From an uncultured Bacteroidales bacterium (GTDB taxonomy: Bacteria > Bacteroidota > Bacteroidia > Bacteroidales > Muribaculaceae): 63,192 nt of DNA. The position numbers and the translations under genes were made by a program. The stretch spans positions 1 to 63,192 of the forward strand of contig CADAAI010000025.1 in NCBI GenBank assembly GCA_902785925.1, read 5' to 3'. The notes under the pieces are model-generated. The model saw only the letters and a program-made list of their open reading frames with translations. It was not told the DNA's origin and did no database searches. Positions 25,965 through 35,361 of this stretch are shown piece by piece (position 1 is the stretch's first letter; each line of letters starts with the position of its first letter).

Positions 25965-27521
25965 ATGCAGAAGAGTAAATTAGGATTAGATTTCCAGAAA
26001 GTGGAATATGCCCGAGGGTTGGCTAAGGGTATTGCGCAAGACGTGCAGACGTTTGTGGAGCAATACACCACAGTAGCTGTGGAGCGCACTCTATGCCGAC
26101 TGATGGGCATCGATGGAGTGGACGACAACGATGTGCCATTGCCCAACGTTGTGGTCGAGGCACTCAAAGATAAGGGCGTGCTGAGCGAGGGTGCTTTGTT
26201 CTTCATTGCTAACGCCATGATTCAGACTGGCCTCACTCCACAACAGATTGCCGAAAAGGTGGCTGCCGAGGAACTCGACATCACCAAGGTGGTGACTACC
26301 GACCCCAAACAGATTGCCGATGTGCTGCAACCAGTAATCGACGATAGTATGGCACGCATCCGTGCCCGCCGTGCCCGCCGCGAGCACTATCTCGATACAA
26401 TAGGCGAGGGCCCCAAGCCCTACCTTTACATCATTGTTGCTACTGGTAACATCTATGAGGACGTGGTGCAGGCCCAGGCAGGTGCCCGTCAAGGTGCCGA
26501 TGTAATTGCAGTGATTCGTACCACAGGTCAGAGCTTGCTCGACTATGTGCCTTACGGAGCAACCACCGAGGGTTTTGGCGGTACCTTTGCTACCCAGGAA
26601 AACTTCCGCATCATGCGCAAAGCGCTTGATGAGGTAGGTGAGGAGCAAGGTCGTTACATCCGCCTGTGTAACTACTGCTCAGGATTGTGTATGCCCGAGA
26701 TTGCCATTATGGGTGCCTTTGAGGGCCTTGACGTGATGCTCAACGACGCGCTCTATGGTATTCTCTTCCGCGACATCAATATGCAGCGCACACTCATCGA
26801 CCAGTATATGAGCCGCATCATCAACGGTTTTGCCGGCGTTATCATCAACACAGGCGAGGATAACTACCTCACCACTGCCGATGCTGTTGAGGCAGCCCAC
26901 ACCGTGCTTGCCAGCGACCTCATCAACGAGCAACTCGCCCTCATGGCTGGTCTGCCCGAGGAGCAAATGGGACTGGGACACGCTTTCGAGATGGACCCCA
27001 TGCTTGAGAACGGCTTCCTGCTTGAGCTCGCACAGGCGCAGATGACTCGCGAAATCTTCCCTAAGGCAACTCTCAAGTATATGCCTCCCACTAAGTTTAT
27101 GACAGGTAACATCTTCCGTGGTCACATCCAGGATGCGTTGTTCAACATGATTGGTATCTGGACCCATCAGGGTATCCAGCTGCTGGGTATGCCCACCGAG
27201 GCTATCCACACTCCATTCATGAGCGACCGTTACCTCTCTATCGAGAATGCCAAGTATATCTTCAACAACATGAAGAGCATTGGCGACGAGATGGAGTTTA
27301 AGGAGGACGGCATCTGCCGCAACCGCGTGAAAGAAGTGTTGAGCAACACTATTAAGTTGCTCGAGGACATTACCAAGGAGGGACTCTTTACAGCCCTCGA
27401 GAAAGGTATCTTTGGCGACGTTAAGCGTCCTAAGAATGGTGGTAAGGGTCTGGCTGGCGTGACTATGAAGGGCGCCAATTACCTGAACCCATTTATTGAA
27501 CTGATGAAAGGCAAACGTTAA
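25965..27521 (+). CDS. kamD: Lysine 5,6-aminomutase alpha subunit
   Basis: A 518-residue alpha subunit of the adenosylcobalamin- and PLP-dependent mutase that moves the terminal amino group of beta-lysine from C6 to C5. It supplies the TIM-barrel active site that receives PLP from the beta subunit. Recognisable segments are IRTTGQSLLDYVPYGATTEG, FATQENFRIMRKALDE and LCNYCSGLCMPEIA. The length is normal for the family. It is followed 19 bp later by kamE. Activity needs an intact KamE, which is disrupted here. Confidence 0.96.
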   Translation: MQKSKLGLDFQKVEYARGLAKGIAQDVQTFVEQYTTVAVERTLCRLMGIDGVDDNDVPLPNVVVEALKDKGVLSEGALFFIANAMIQTGLTPQQIAEKVAAEELDITKVVTTDPKQIADVLQPVIDDSMARIRARRARREHYLDTIGEGPKPYLYIIVATGNIYEDVVQAQAGARQGADVIAVIRTTGQSLLDYVPYGATTEGFGGTFATQENFRIMRKALDEVGEEQGRYIRLCNYCSGLCMPEIAIMGAFEGLDVMLNDALYGILFRDINMQRTLIDQYMSRIINGFAGVIINTGEDNYLTTADAVEAAHTVLASDLINEQLALMAGLPEEQMGLGHAFEMDPMLENGFLLELAQAQMTREIFPKATLKYMPPTKFMTGNIFRGHIQDALFNMIGIWTHQGIQLLGMPTEAIHTPFMSDRYLSIENAKYIFNNMKSIGDEMEFKEDGICRNRVKEVLSNTIKLLEDITKEGLFTALEKGIFGDVKRPKNGGKGLAGVTMKGANYLNPFIELMKGKR

Positions 27522-27540
27522 AAAATAGGAGACACAAGAT

Positions 27541-28286
27541 ATGAGCGAAGGACTATATTCAATGGAAGCTAAGGATTTTGACAAAACCTTAGACTTATCG
27601 AAGATAAAACCCTATGGCGACACCATGAACGATGGCAAGCTGTAGAGGCCGCTAAGCAGATGCTGCGTAAGATGGGCCTCGAGAACCCCAGTGTTGTCTT
27701 CTATCAGGAACTGACACCTGGCTTTACTTTCTTCAACTGCTATGGCAGCTGCACCCACACTGTAGACTATACTACTATTTATGTTCCCAAGGTTGAGTCT
27801 ACCACAATGGACATGTATGAGACCGATGAATACATCAAGGAGAACATCGGCCGCAAGATTGTGATTGTGGGTGCCTCGACTGGAACCGACGCTCACACCG
27901 TGGGTATCGACGCCATTATGAACATGAAGGGCTACGCAGGGCACTATGGCCTTGAGCGTTATGAGATGATTGAGGCCTACAACCTGGGTTCGCAAGTGCC
28001 CAACGAGGAGTTTATTGCACGTGGCATTGAGTTACATGCCGATGCGTTGCTCGTGTCTCAGACCGTGACACAGAAGGACGTGCACATCCACAACATGACC
28101 AACTTTATTGAGCTCATGGAGGCCGAGGGTTTGCGCGACAAAATGATTTGCTGCTGTGGTGGTGCCCGTGTCACTCACGAGCTCGCCAAGGAGCTGGGCT
28201 TCGACGCCGGCTTTGGCATGAACACCTATGCCGACGACGTGGCTTCGTTTGTAGTCCAGGAGATGGTAAAGCGCGGTATGAAATAA
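27541..28286 (+). pseudogene. kamE: Lysine 5,6-aminomutase beta subunit, broken by frameshift and short deletion
   Basis: The frame starts normally (MSEGLYSMEAKDFDKTLDLS) but after GDTMNDGK reaches a stop at about 27643. The rest continues in another frame from VEAAKQMLRKMG (27642-28286). The two joined parts are about 14-15 residues shorter than the family, so about 43 nt appear to be missing at 27639-27642. Everything after the break is intact: the cobalamin motif DAHTVG, with the PLP lysine 11 residues after that histidine (MNMKGY), matches H133/K144 of characterised KamE. The clean remainder suggests a very recent mutation or a sequence error. If real, a downstream product from ATG 27660 would lack the N-terminal dimerisation region. 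Confidence 0.85.
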
Positions 28287-28334
28287 GAGAGAACAATAAA
28301 CACAATAATATTAATATCATAAACCGTAACTATT

Positions 28335-28994
28335 ATGGATAAACATGAAATGAGAGAGGTCATCGCTAAGCGTGCTGCCAAGGAGTTGCACGACGGTGAC
28401 GTAGTGAACTTGGGTATTGGTATCCCAACATTAATTCCTAACTACTTGCCCGAAGGTGTAGAGGTTACTCTGCAAACCGAGAACGGCGCTATGGGCATGG
28501 GCCCAACTCCTGCCGAGGGTGAGGAAGACAAGAACTTAATTAACGCTGGTGGCGGCTACATCACTCTGGAGCCAGGCGCTTGCACTTTCGACTCAGCTAC
28601 TTCGTTTGCCATCATCCGTGGTGGCCACGTTAACGTGTCGTTCCTGGGTGCTCTGCAGGTTGACGAGAAGGGTAACCTTGCCAACTGGATTATTCCTGGC
28701 AAGATGGCTCCCGGTATGGGTGGCGCTATGGACCTCGTAGTAGGTGCCAAACGTGTAATCCTCACTATGGAGCACACCCAGAAGGGCAACCACAAAATCT
28801 TGAAGGAGTGCACTCTGCCACTCACTGCAGCAGGCCAGGTTAACATGATTATCACCGAGATGGGTGTTATGGACATCACTCCCGAGGGAATCGTGCTGCG
28901 TGAGCTCCACCCCGAGTTCACTGTTGAGCAGGTACAGGAGGCTACTGGCGCTACTCTCATCATCGATCCTAACCTCAAACCAATGGATATCTAA
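28335..28994 (+). CDS. atoA: Butyrate-acetoacetate CoA-transferase subunit B
   Basis: A 219-residue class I CoA-transferase beta subunit. The catalytic glutamate, which forms the CoA thioester, is E49 in QTENGAMGMGP. GIGIPTLIPNYLP near the N-terminus is also typical. It completes the enzyme with the alpha subunit at 19126-19776. It follows kamE by 48 bp and crotonase starts 12 bp after it, so it joins the upper (lysine) and lower (butyrate) halves of the operon. Confidence 0.95.
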   Translation: MDKHEMREVIAKRAAKELHDGDVVNLGIGIPTLIPNYLPEGVEVTLQTENGAMGMGPTPAEGEEDKNLINAGGGYITLEPGACTFDSATSFAIIRGGHVNVSFLGALQVDEKGNLANWIIPGKMAPGMGGAMDLVVGAKRVILTMEHTQKGNHKILKECTLPLTAAGQVNMIITEMGVMDITPEGIVLRELHPEFTVEQVQEATGATLIIDPNLKPMDI

Positions 28995-29006
28995 TCCACA
29001 ACTATT

Positions 29007-29786
29007 ATGGATTACAATTTCCTGAAGATTGAGAAAATAGATGGTGGCATAACCATCCTCAAAATCTCGGCGCCCAAGTCGCTCAACGCGCTCAACTCAA
29101 CAATCTTGGGTGAGCTTGACAACTTTGTTGATAGCATCGACCCTGCAGTTCGCGTGCTCATCATCACTGGCGATGGCGAGAAGTCGTTTGTTGCTGGTGC
29201 CGACATTAGCGAGATGGCACATCTCGATGAGCAAGAGGGCTATGAGTTTGGCAAACTCGGTGCTGCGGTGTTCCGCAAGATAGAGGTACTGCCAATTCCC
29301 GTGATTGCCGCTATCAACGGCTTTGCACTGGGTGGTGGCTGCGAGCTCGCTATGGCTTGCGACATCCGCATAGCATCGGTAAAGGCTAAGTTTGGTCAAC
29401 CCGAGGTTGGTCTTGGTATCATCCCAGGATTCTCAGGCACTTACCGCCTGCCCAAGCTCATTGGTCAGGGCTATGCCAAGGAGATGATCTATACTGGCAA
29501 GGTGATTCGTGCCGACGAAGCGCTGCGCATTGGTTTGGTCAACTCAATCCACGAGCCCGAAGAGCTTATGCCTGCAGCTATTGAGATGGCAAAGAAGATG
29601 CTTACTTGCGCTCCTGTGGCTATCTGCTTAGCCAAGCTGAGCATCAACGAAAACTACGACCTCAATGCTCCCGAAGCTCTTGAGCTCGAGAGCAAGCTCT
29701 TTGGCAAGTGCTTCGCAACTGCCGATCAAAAAGAGGGTATGGACGCATTCCTCAATAAGCGTAAGGCTACTTTTGAAGGAAAATAA
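29007..29786 (+). CDS. crt: Crotonase (3-hydroxybutyryl-CoA dehydratase)
   Basis: A 259-residue enoyl-CoA hydratase family enzyme. Both catalytic glutamates are present, E113 in GGGCELAMACD and E133 in GQPEVGLG, 20 residues apart as in rat crotonase. The oxyanion-hole segment SFVAGADISEM is also visible. It interconverts crotonyl-CoA and 3-hydroxybutyryl-CoA. Kal already makes crotonyl-CoA, so this enzyme and the next dehydrogenase let acetoacetyl-CoA be reduced to crotonyl-CoA. Cytoplasmic. Confidence 0.94.
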   Translation: MDYNFLKIEKIDGGITILKISAPKSLNALNSTILGELDNFVDSIDPAVRVLIITGDGEKSFVAGADISEMAHLDEQEGYEFGKLGAAVFRKIEVLPIPVIAAINGFALGGGCELAMACDIRIASVKAKFGQPEVGLGIIPGFSGTYRLPKLIGQGYAKEMIYTGKVIRADEALRIGLVNSIHEPEELMPAAIEMAKKMLTCAPVAICLAKLSINENYDLNAPEALELESKLFGKCFATADQKEGMDAFLNKRKATFEGK

Positions 29787-29817
29787 ATTCAATAATCATT
29801 AAATAACTCACTTTACT

Positions 29818-30654
29818 ATGAAAATTTGTGTAATTGGAACCGGAACAATGGCTAAGGGTATTGTTAAGGCGTTTGCCGCTAAGATGCCTGTGGTCATGAA
29901 GAGCCGCACCGATGCCAGCCTTGAGAAGGCTATGGCTTCAATCTCTAAGGGTTATAACAAACTCGTAGAGAAAGGTAAAATCACTCAAGAGAAGATGGAT
30001 GCTATCCTGGCAAACATCACCACAACTACCGACTACGCTACATTTGCCGATGCCGACCTCGTAATTGAGGCTGCTGTTGAGAACATGCAGTTGAAGAAGG
30101 ACGTCTTCATGGAGCTTGACAAGATTTGCAAGCCCGAGACTATCTTCGCTACCAACTCATCGTCGCTCTCTATTACCGAGATTGCTGCTTGCACAAGCCG
30201 TCCAGCACAGTTCATTGGCTGCCACTTCTTCAACCCAGCCGACCGCATGGCTCTCGTTGAGGTAATCCGTGGCCAGCTTACGAGTGATGAGACTGCTAAA
30301 TGCATCATCGACCTCGCTACCGAGATTGGCAAGACTCCAGTGCCCGTGAACGAGGCTCCTGGCTTTGTGGTTAACCGCATCCTTATCCCAATGATTAACG
30401 AGGCAGTTGGTATTCTCGCCGACGGTATCGCAAGTGCCGAGGACATCGACAAGTGCATGATGCTGGGCGCTAACCATCCAATGGGCCCATTGGCACTCGC
30501 CGACCTCATTGGTAACGACGTTAACCTCGCTATCATGGAGGTGCTCTACAATGAGTTTGGCGATCCCAAGTATCGTCCTCACCCACTATTGAGAAAGATG
30601 GTTCGTGCTGGCCTCTTGGGCCGCAAGACCGGCGAAGGTTTCTATAAATACTAA
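29818..30654 (+). CDS. hbd: 3-hydroxybutyryl-CoA dehydrogenase
   Basis: A 278-residue NAD(P)H-dependent enzyme reducing acetoacetyl-CoA to 3-hydroxybutyryl-CoA. The N-terminal Rossmann motif GTGTMAKG (about 7-14) starts directly at the amino terminus, as in bacterial Hbd. The catalytic histidine is H136 in GCHFFNPAD, and the C-terminal [11 protein letters not shown] is the family ending. It lies 31 bp after crotonase and 31 bp before bcd. It consumes reducing equivalents made by Kdd. Confidence 0.96.
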   Translation: MKICVIGTGTMAKGIVKAFAAKMPVVMKSRTDASLEKAMASISKGYNKLVEKGKITQEKMDAILANITTTTDYATFADADLVIEAAVENMQLKKDVFMELDKICKPETIFATNSSSLSITEIAACTSRPAQFIGCHFFNPADRMALVEVIRGQLTSDETAKCIIDLATEIGKTPVPVNEAPGFVVNRILIPMINEAVGILADGIASAEDIDKCMMLGANHPMGPLALADLIGNDVNLAIMEVLYNEFGDPKYRPHPLLRKMVRAGLLGRKTGEGFYKY

Positions 30655-30685
30655 AAAACTAAGAACTAAAAACTAAAAAACATAT

Positions 30686-31825
30686 ATGGATTTTAGCTAT
30701 TCAAAGACAGAACAACTGTTCCTGCAGATGGTTCGCGAGTTTGCCGAGAAAGAGGTTAAACCTCTGGCAGCCGAAGTCGACGAGCAGGAACGCTTCCCCA
30801 TCGAAACTGTTGAGAAGATGGGTAAGCTGGGCATGATGGGAATTCCCGTGCCCAAGCAGTACGGCGGTGCTGGTGGCACTGTTCAGATGTACATCATGGC
30901 AGTTGAGGAGCTCTCGAGAGTTTGCGCCACTACTGGTGTAGTTCTCTCGGCTCACACTTCGCTCTGCGTTGCTCCCATCATGGAGCACGGAACCGAGGAG
31001 CAGAAGATGAAATACCTTCCTAAGCTCGCTTCGGGCGAGTGGATTGGCGCCTTTGGTCTTACTGAGCCTAATGCCGGTACCGATGCCGCTATGCAGCAGA
31101 CCACAGCCGTCGACGCTGGCGACAAGTGGATTCTCAACGGATCTAAGATTTTCATCACCAATGCTTCTTATGCCAACGTGTTCATCGTTATGGCAATGAC
31201 CGACAAGTCAAAAGGCACTAAGGGCATCTCGGCGTTCATCGTTGAGAAGGGTATGCCTGGTTTCTCTATCGGTAAGAAGGAGTTGAAGATGGGTATTCGC
31301 GGTAGTGCTACCTGCGAGCTCATTTTCGAGAACTGCGAAGTTCCCAAAGAGAACCTGCTCGGTGCCGAGGGCAAGGGATTTGGCATTGCCATGAAGACCC
31401 TCGACGGCGGTCGCATTGGTATCGCTTCACAGGCGCTAGGTATCGCTCAGGGCGCTATGGACGAGACTGTTAAGTACACCAAGGAGCGCAAGCAATTTGG
31501 TCGTGCTATCGCCAAGTTCCAGAACACCCAGTTCCAGATGGCCGATCTCAAGACTAAGGTTGAGGCTGCTCGCTTGCTCGTGCGCAGCGCTGCTTGGAAG
31601 AAGGACATGGGCATTCCTTATAGTGCCGATGCCGCTATGGCTAAGCTCTTTGCTGCCGAGACTGCTATGGAAGTTACCACCAAGGCCGTTCAGTTCCATG
31701 GCGGCTATGGTTACACTCGTGAGTATCCTGTAGAACGCATGATGCGCGACGCTAAGATTACCGAGATTTATGAGGGTACATCTGAGGTTCAGCGCATGGT
31801 AATTGCTGGTCATTTATTTAAATAA
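30686..31825 (+). CDS. bcd: Butyryl-CoA dehydrogenase
   Basis: A 379-residue FAD acyl-CoA dehydrogenase of the short-chain type. The catalytic base is E363 in YEGTSEVQR, and FGLTEPNAGTDA plus ITNASYANVF line the flavin site. It reduces crotonyl-CoA to butyryl-CoA. The adjacent etfB and etfA encode its electron-transfer partner, so the complex may bifurcate electrons to ferredoxin, as in clostridia (inference). Bcd, EtfB and EtfA are spaced by 18 and 13 bp. Confidence 0.96.
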   Translation: MDFSYSKTEQLFLQMVREFAEKEVKPLAAEVDEQERFPIETVEKMGKLGMMGIPVPKQYGGAGGTVQMYIMAVEELSRVCATTGVVLSAHTSLCVAPIMEHGTEEQKMKYLPKLASGEWIGAFGLTEPNAGTDAAMQQTTAVDAGDKWILNGSKIFITNASYANVFIVMAMTDKSKGTKGISAFIVEKGMPGFSIGKKELKMGIRGSATCELIFENCEVPKENLLGAEGKGFGIAMKTLDGGRIGIASQALGIAQGAMDETVKYTKERKQFGRAIAKFQNTQFQMADLKTKVEAARLLVRSAAWKKDMGIPYSADAAMAKLFAAETAMEVTTKAVQFHGGYGYTREYPVERMMRDAKITEIYEGTSEVQRMVIAGHLFK

Positions 31826-31843
31826 TAAAGGAGGACACAAGAT

Positions 31844-32626
31844 ATGAATATTATAGTTTGCGTAAAACAAGTTCCCGATACCACTGAAATCAAGATCGAC
31901 CCCGTAAAGGGCACCTTGATTCGTGATGGAGTACCTAGCATTATGAACCCTGACGACAAGGGCGGTCTCGAACTCGCTCTCCGTCTCAAGGACGAGTGTG
32001 GTGCTCATGTGACTGTAATCTCGATGGGTCCTCCCCAGGCCGACGTTATCTTGCGTGAGGCGTTCGCTATGGGTGCCGACCGTGCTATCCTCCTGAGTGA
32101 CCGCAAATTTGCAGGTGCCGACACTTTGGCTACCTCTTATGCCCTCTCAGGATTGTGCCGCACTCTTGACTACGACCTCATCATCGCTGGCCGTCAGGCT
32201 ATCGATGGCGACACTGCACAAGTAGGTCCCGAGCTCGCCGAGCACCTCGACCTGCCACAAATCACCTACGTTGCCGATGCTAAGCGTCTTGACAATGGCA
32301 ACCTTCTCGTACACAAAGAGAACGAGGACAGCGTGCAAGTGCTTGAGGTTGAAGGCAAGTGCCTCTTGACCGTTCTCGCTTCGGCTTTCGAGCCTCGCTA
32401 CATGAGCGTGAGCGGCATCATGGATGCCTACAACAAGGAAGTGGAAGTGTGGGGCGCCGACAAGATCGACGTTGAGGAAGGCAAGCTTGGTCTTGCTGGC
32501 TCGCCTACTAAGGTGTTCCGCTCATTCCCCAAGCCCATGAAGGAGCCCGGTGAGGTTCACGAGGTGACTCCCGAAGAGGCTGTTGAGCTTATCGTTAATA
32601 AACTGAAAGAGAAACACATCATCTAA
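31844..32626 (+). CDS. etfB: Electron transfer flavoprotein subunit beta
   Basis: A 260-residue EtfB with VCVKQVPDT at the N-terminus and GRQAIDGDTAQVGPELAEHL, the ETF beta signature, near the middle. It forms a heterodimer with EtfA and passes electrons to or from butyryl-CoA dehydrogenase. The size and the position between bcd and etfA agree with a dedicated butyrate-pathway ETF. Confidence 0.96.
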   Translation: MNIIVCVKQVPDTTEIKIDPVKGTLIRDGVPSIMNPDDKGGLELALRLKDECGAHVTVISMGPPQADVILREAFAMGADRAILLSDRKFAGADTLATSYALSGLCRTLDYDLIIAGRQAIDGDTAQVGPELAEHLDLPQITYVADAKRLDNGNLLVHKENEDSVQVLEVEGKCLLTVLASAFEPRYMSVSGIMDAYNKEVEVWGADKIDVEEGKLGLAGSPTKVFRSFPKPMKEPGEVHEVTPEEAVELIVNKLKEKHII

Positions 32627-32639
32627 AAGTAAAGAAGCT

Positions 32640-33656
32640 ATGGAAAAGAAAGATTATAAGAACGTATTCGTTTTTGCTGAACAACGCGAAGGTGTAATAC
32701 AACCCGTTGCTTTCGAACTTTTGGGCAAGGCTCGCGACCTCGCCGATGTGCTTGAAGAAAAAGTTGTTGCCATGCTTCTGGGTTGTGGCATCAAAGATAA
32801 GGCTCAGGAACTCATCGAGTTTGGTGCCGACGAGGTTATCGTTGTCGACACTTCTGAACTCAAGGACTTCCTCAGCGAGCAGTATTCGCAGGCTGTGTCG
32901 CAGATTATTCTCGATCGCAAGCCTCACATTGTGCTCTACGGCGCTACCACCATTGGCCGTGACTTGGCTCCACGTCTGGCTTCACGCCTCAAGACTGGTC
33001 TTACTGCCGACTGCACTAAGCTCGAGATTCAACCTGTTAAGGATGAGGAGAAGGAGTTCTGCATGACTCGTCCAGCATTTGGTGGCAACTTGATGGCTAC
33101 CATCGTTTGCCCCAACAACCGTCCACAGATGTCGACAGTGCGTCCCGGTGTGATGCAGAAGATGGAGCGCGACGCAAGCCGCAAGGGTGTTATCACTGAG
33201 TTTGCTCCCAAGTTCGACACTTCGAAGTTCAAGGTTAAGGTGGTTGAGACCATCAAGGCCGACAAGGAGATTGCCGACATCGCCGAGGCTAAGATTCTCG
33301 TTTCGGGTGGTCGTGGCGTTCACGACAAGGAAGGATTCAACAAGCTGCAGGCTCTTGCCGACGTGCTTGAGGGACAAGTTGCCTCGTCGCGTGCAATGGT
33401 TGACAATGGCGTGATGCCTCACGAGTGCCAGGTAGGTCAAACTGGTAAGACCGTTCGTCCACAACTCTACATGGCATGTGGTATCAGCGGTGCCATCCAG
33501 CACCTCGCTGGTATGGAGGAGAGCGACTTTATCATCGCCATCAACAAGGACAAGTTTGCTCCCATCTTCAGCGTTGCCGATCTCGGTATCGTGGGCGACC
33601 TCCACAAGATCGTTCCCATGCTCACCGAGCGCATTAAGAAAGAGATGGAGAAATAA
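32640..33656 (+). CDS. etfA: Electron transfer flavoprotein subunit alpha
   Basis: A 338-residue EtfA and the last gene of the operon. The C-terminal FAD-binding domain shows SGGRGVHDKEGF, VGQTGKTVRPQLYMACGISG and AINKDKFAPIF. No N-terminal ferredoxin domain is fused, unlike some clostridial forms. A terminator at 33689-33729 ends the cluster 33 bp after the stop codon. Confidence 0.96.
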   Translation: MEKKDYKNVFVFAEQREGVIQPVAFELLGKARDLADVLEEKVVAMLLGCGIKDKAQELIEFGADEVIVVDTSELKDFLSEQYSQAVSQIILDRKPHIVLYGATTIGRDLAPRLASRLKTGLTADCTKLEIQPVKDEEKEFCMTRPAFGGNLMATIVCPNNRPQMSTVRPGVMQKMERDASRKGVITEFAPKFDTSKFKVKVVETIKADKEIADIAEAKILVSGGRGVHDKEGFNKLQALADVLEGQVASSRAMVDNGVMPHECQVGQTGKTVRPQLYMACGISGAIQHLAGMEESDFIIAINKDKFAPIFSVADLGIVGDLHKIVPMLTERIKKEMEK

Positions 33657-33688
33657 AACCAATCAGGATTTAGTTCTGATATAATTAA

Positions 33689-33729
33689 GGAGGGTGGCCT
33701 AAGTTGATTTGGGCCACTCTCTGTTTTTT
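33689..33729 (+). terminator. Intrinsic terminator of the lysine fermentation operon
   Basis: AGGGTGGCC (33691-33699) pairs with GGCCACTCT (33712-33720) with one mismatch, followed by a run of T (GTTTTTTC). Confidence 0.75.
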
Positions 33730-33750
33730 CTCGTTGCAAGAACTCAAAGT

Positions 33751-35310
33751 TTATTCTGGAAGATGGTTGTAAAACTCATTGATTTTGTGTGGTTTCTTGT
33801 CAAGAACCGGGCGCACAAGGAAGCCGTTGAGACGGCTATGCGTATGTATTTGCACCATGTATTGGTCAAAGACGAGCGCGCATTCAAAGGGGTCGTTAAT
33901 GTCGGCTTTGGATAATGACGAACTCCAGTAATAACCTCTTTCTGCTATTGAAAAAAAGTGCATGCTGTAGAGAAATCCCCCCAGTGGCAAGAATATACTA
34001 TTGCCGCTCGGCCCAGTAACAAGATAACCCGGTAGGTCACCAAGTGGCACAATATATTGCCATTTACAACGCTCTATAAGCTCATAAAAATCGCTATTAA
34101 GTGGCAAACGCCATCGACCATGCCATAATCGTTGCGCCACATCATTCTTGGTTCCTACAAGACTTGGCAGGTTTCTCACAAAAACGCTGTCGGGGTAATC
34201 TTTACCATAATTGAGCACCTGAAACGGGTTGGGCATTGTGCGCAGGAATGCTCCTGGCATGAGCCGTCCCATGGTGCGCTCGGCACCCACGTTGCATGGT
34301 GCCCACAGTACGCTAAGACCAAGGTCCACGGCGTCGCTCTCGGAAATTGGCGACACCACCACTGCGACGCCAGGCTTGGGATAGTAGAGTGACAGGCCCT
34401 TATCGGCAATAATTATTGTGGTGAGCGTAGTATCGGTGGCAAGCGCAAGACTGTCGGCACGATGTTGCCCATAATCAACAGCCTGATAGCTTGTAGATGA
34501 TTGCTGCCCTAGAGGCAGCCTGATATTTAGTTTATATCCTCCCCAAAACGCTGCCAAGCAAAGCAGCAAAGCGGCACCGGCAGCTACTGCCAGCCACTTT
34601 TTCTGCCAGCTGCGATAACCATTCATTTCTATCGCCTCCTGCAGCTGCCCCACGCTGCCAAAACGCTCATTGCGGTGGGTAGCTACAGCCTTATCAATTA
34701 CAGCATTGTAGCGCTTGGGCAAGTGCATGTCCTTCATAATCATGCCCAACGAGTATATATCGGCTTGGACGGTTGCCACGCTATCTTTTTCGAGTATTTC
34801 GGGAGCCACATAGTTAATGGTTCCAGCTGCAGCTTTGAGCGACGAGTAGCGGTTGGTGTCGCTAAGCCCGAAATCGATGATTTTCACCTGATTGTCCTCG
34901 CGCGTTATCATGATGTTAGACGGCTTGAGGTCACGATGAATCACCTCATGGTCGTGACAATGTGCAATAGCTGTTAGCAATTGTCGCAAAACATTCAATT
35001 TTTCCTCCACTGTGTGCTTGCTGCTGAGCCACTGAAGCAATGTTTCACCATCGATCCATTCCTCCACTATGCACAGTGAGCCAAGTGCCTCAATTCTCTC
35101 CATGCTCACCATGCCCACAATGTTTGGATGATGCAACTGAATGGCGATGTTAAATTCCTTGCGTAGCAGGTCGCGATAAAGCTTCTTTTGGGTGAACTCT
35201 GGCTTCAACCCTTTCAGGAGCCATAACTGCCCATAGCGCTCGCCCCTTGCCAGCAAGTTGAACACCCCCTGCCGCTCAAGCAAAACTATATTTTCAAATC
35301 CCTGAGACAA
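33751..35310 (-). CDS. Membrane Ser/Thr protein kinase with outward FISUMP domain
   Basis: A 519-residue protein. Residues about 15-240 are a Hanks-type kinase with all key residues: K33 in WLLKG, helix-C E52, HRDLKPSN with D127, DFG with D146, and APE at 169-171. A single membrane helix (about 240-256, AVAAGAALLLCLAAFWGGY) places the kinase in the cytoplasm. The outer part (about 320-510) is a FISUMP domain: it starts VDLGLSVLW, contains WRLPLNSDFYELIERCKWQ and ends VRPV. The likely role is a receptor-like kinase sensing an envelope or outside signal. The neighbour 51 bp upstream has the same layout but a dead kinase, so the two probably work together. No phosphatase or FHA gene is adjacent. 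Confidence 0.9.
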   Translation of the reverse strand: MSQGFENIVLLERQGVFNLLARGERYGQLWLLKGLKPEFTQKKLYRDLLRKEFNIAIQLHHPNIVGMVSMERIEALGSLCIVEEWIDGETLLQWLSSKHTVEEKLNVLRQLLTAIAHCHDHEVIHRDLKPSNIMITREDNQVKIIDFGLSDTNRYSSLKAAAGTINYVAPEILEKDSVATVQADIYSLGMIMKDMHLPKRYNAVIDKAVATHRNERFGSVGQLQEAIEMNGYRSWQKKWLAVAAGAALLLCLAAFWGGYKLNIRLPLGQQSSTSYQAVDYGQHRADSLALATDTTLTTIIIADKGLSLYYPKPGVAVVVSPISESDAVDLGLSVLWAPCNVGAERTMGRLMPGAFLRTMPNPFQVLNYGKDYPDSVFVRNLPSLVGTKNDVAQRLWHGRWRLPLNSDFYELIERCKWQYIVPLGDLPGYLVTGPSGNSIFLPLGGFLYSMHFFSIAERGYYWSSSLSKADINDPFECALVFDQYMVQIHTHSRLNGFLVRPVLDKKPHKINEFYNHLPE

Positions 35311-35361
35311 TAATATTAAATGTGATTATTTTGATTTATGAATTCCTGCGTTGTCCATTAA

